Source: Palsa-892 sp035555855
GTDB lineage: Bacteria; Pseudomonadota; Alphaproteobacteria; Rhizobiales; Xanthobacteraceae
NCBI GenBank assembly: GCA_035555855.1
Contig: DATMGD010000010.1
Span: 1 to 13,245 of the forward strand
Length of the DNA: 13,245 bases
Direction of reading: 5' to 3'
Numbering within the stretch: position 1 is the stretch's first letter; every line of letters starts with the position of its first letter. The notes below the pieces were generated by a model. It saw only the letters and a list, made by a program, of their open reading frames with translations, had not been told where the DNA came from and searched no databases. Positions 12,355-13,245 of this stretch are shown piece by piece. The position numbers and the translations under genes are program-made.

Positions 12355-13245
12355 ATGGGCAGACAAGGGAAGCAGAACTACACGCGACTCACCGAGCCGC
12401 TTGTTCGCGACAACGGTGTACTGCGGCCTGCCTCTTGGGATGAGGCCATTGATCGCGCGGCCGAAGGCTTCCTCCGCAACCGCGAGGCCCACGGCCCCGA
12501 CGCGTTCGGCATGTTCTCATGCTCTCGCGCAACCAACGAGATGAACTTCATCGCCCAGAAGTTCACCCGTGCAGTGATCGGTACCAACAACATCGATTCC
12601 TGTAATCGAACTTGACACGCTCCAAGCGTCGCCGGTCTGGTGACTGTATTTGGAGCGGGCGGTGGTACTTCTTCTTACCGCGAAGCTGAAGATGCTGATC
12701 TGCTTGTCTTCTGGGGCTCCAATGCCCGCGAAGCGCATCCGATTTTCTTCCATCACGCCCTGAAAGCGATTCATAAGGGCGCGAAGGTCTATTCGGTCGA
12801 CCCGCGCCGGGCCAAGACGGCAGAGTGGGCCGACAGCTGGCTCGGTCTCGACGTCGGCACCGACGTCGCGTTGGCCTACGGTATCGGTCGCGAGATCATC
12901 TACGCCGGATTGGTCAACAAGGAGTTCATCGCGAACGCCACCTCCGGCTTCGATGATTACATCGCCGCCTGCGAGCCGTGGACGCTCGAGGTCACCTCCC
13001 GCGAAACGGGTGTGCCCGCGCATTTGATCCGCGAGCTCGCGCATGACTATGCGAAAGCGAAGCGCGCGCAAATCTGCTGGACGCTCGGGATCACCGAGCA
13101 TCATAACGGCACCGACAATGTGCGCTCCATCTGCAACCTCGCGCTGCTTACCGGCCATGTCGGTCGGTGGGGCTCGGGCCTGGTTCCGCTACGCGGCCAG
13201 AATAATGTGCAGGGCGGCGGCGACATGGGGGCGATCCCCAAGAAC
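12355..13245 (+). CDS. Formate dehydrogenase alpha subunit, selenocysteine-containing, partial at window end
   Basis: A molybdopterin oxidoreductase oxidising formate to CO2; 297 residues are visible and the gene continues past 13245. Alignment by eye to E. coli FdhF: RPASWDEAID (24-33), QKFTRAVIGTNNIDSCNRT (68-86), then TGA at 12613-12615 exactly where Sec140 sits (E. coli VUHGPSVAGL, here T-U-HAPSVAGL). The same frame continues without stop through FGAGGG, VDPRRAKTAEWAD and RGQNNVQGGGDMGAIPKN. With the SECIS hairpin downstream I read TGA as selenocysteine 87. GGAGG five bases before ATG 12355 supports the start, and an in-frame TGA at 12322 bars extension. The product thus lacks the N-terminal [4Fe-4S] cysteine domain and the lysine after it found in E. 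coli FdhF. A partner subunit may supply it. Sec decoding needs selABC elsewhere in the genome. Confidence 0.85.
12613..12657 (+). promoter_or_regulatory. Selenocysteine codon and SECIS element
   Basis: TGA at 12613-12615 is followed by a two-part stem-loop. The lower stem is CGCTCCAA (12618-12625) with TTGGAGCG (12650-12657), eight perfect pairs. The upper stem is GTCGCC (12628-12633) with GGTGAC (12639-12644), six pairs including one G-U. The apical loop is GGTCT (12634-12638). In E. coli fdhF the SelB-binding GGTCT loop also lies 18 bases after the TGA, the same distance as here. The structure falls wholly inside the coding frame, as bacterial SECIS elements do. Function is inferred from this match. 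Confidence 0.85.

Noticed and set aside
12052..12492. 146-codon minus-strand open frame over the repeats and hairpin
   Set aside because: It spans the repeats, the hairpin and the start of the dehydrogenase gene; the product is rich in Cys, His and Arg with no family features and lacks a convincing start signal.
12613..12615. Nonsense mutation or frameshift breaking the formate dehydrogenase gene
   Set aside because: The frame does not change across the TGA, the codon is at the Sec/Cys position, and a SECIS-like hairpin follows at the spacing seen in E. coli fdhF.
12517..13158. Long minus-strand open frame across the formate dehydrogenase region
   Set aside because: It is the antisense shadow of the + strand enzyme, which matches family motifs throughout; the reverse frame has no recognisable protein features.

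Overview
The window looks like chromosomal DNA of an alphaproteobacterium, most likely a Hyphomicrobiales member close to the Bradyrhizobium/Rhodopseudomonas/Xanthobacteraceae group. The grounds are the style of the LivKHMGF operon, the tail of a rhizobial-type outer-membrane barrel, Hyphomicrobiales-like hypothetical proteins and tight ATGA gene overlaps. This is inference from protein character, not a database match. By eye, the first ~3.4 kb is less GC-rich than the remainder.

Left region (1-3450). A two-gene YeeE/YedE (DUF395) sulfur-compound transporter pair lies on the + strand. It converges on a small secreted four-cysteine protein on the - strand, with two inverted repeats between them. 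A stand-alone SAM-dependent methyltransferase (+) follows. Next come a strong intrinsic terminator (-) and the C-terminal stub of an outer-membrane beta-barrel gene (-), whose front part has been lost at about 3449-3487.

Central cluster (3488-11798). All genes but the last are on the - strand. Read in transcription order there are three units. (1) A PanB-like enzyme, a GntR/FCD regulator and a DUF6166-type small protein. (2) A complete branched-chain-amino-acid-type ABC importer: binding protein, two permeases and two ATPases. (3) A fatty-acid-hydroxylase/sterol-desaturase-family membrane enzyme and a small two-helix membrane protein. A divergent small membrane protein (+) starts beside unit 1. 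The palindrome TGATATATCA stands before unit 2 and unit 3, and a 9/10 version before unit 1. This suggests one regulon controlled by the GntR protein encoded in the cluster. The PanB-like enzyme lacks one of the two metal-ligand aspartates of classical PanB, so its reaction may not be pantothenate synthesis. The whole is a candidate uptake-plus-conversion system for an unknown substrate.

Right region (11799-13245). About 550 bases without a gene carry three imperfect direct repeats and a long hairpin. They lead into the start of a molybdopterin formate dehydrogenase alpha subunit that runs off the window. Its reading frame contains one TGA exactly at the catalytic Cys/Sec position, followed by a stem-loop whose GGTCT loop has the same spacing as the E. 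coli fdhF SECIS. I therefore read it as a selenoprotein and not as a broken gene. The protein also begins without the usual N-terminal [4Fe-4S] domain.
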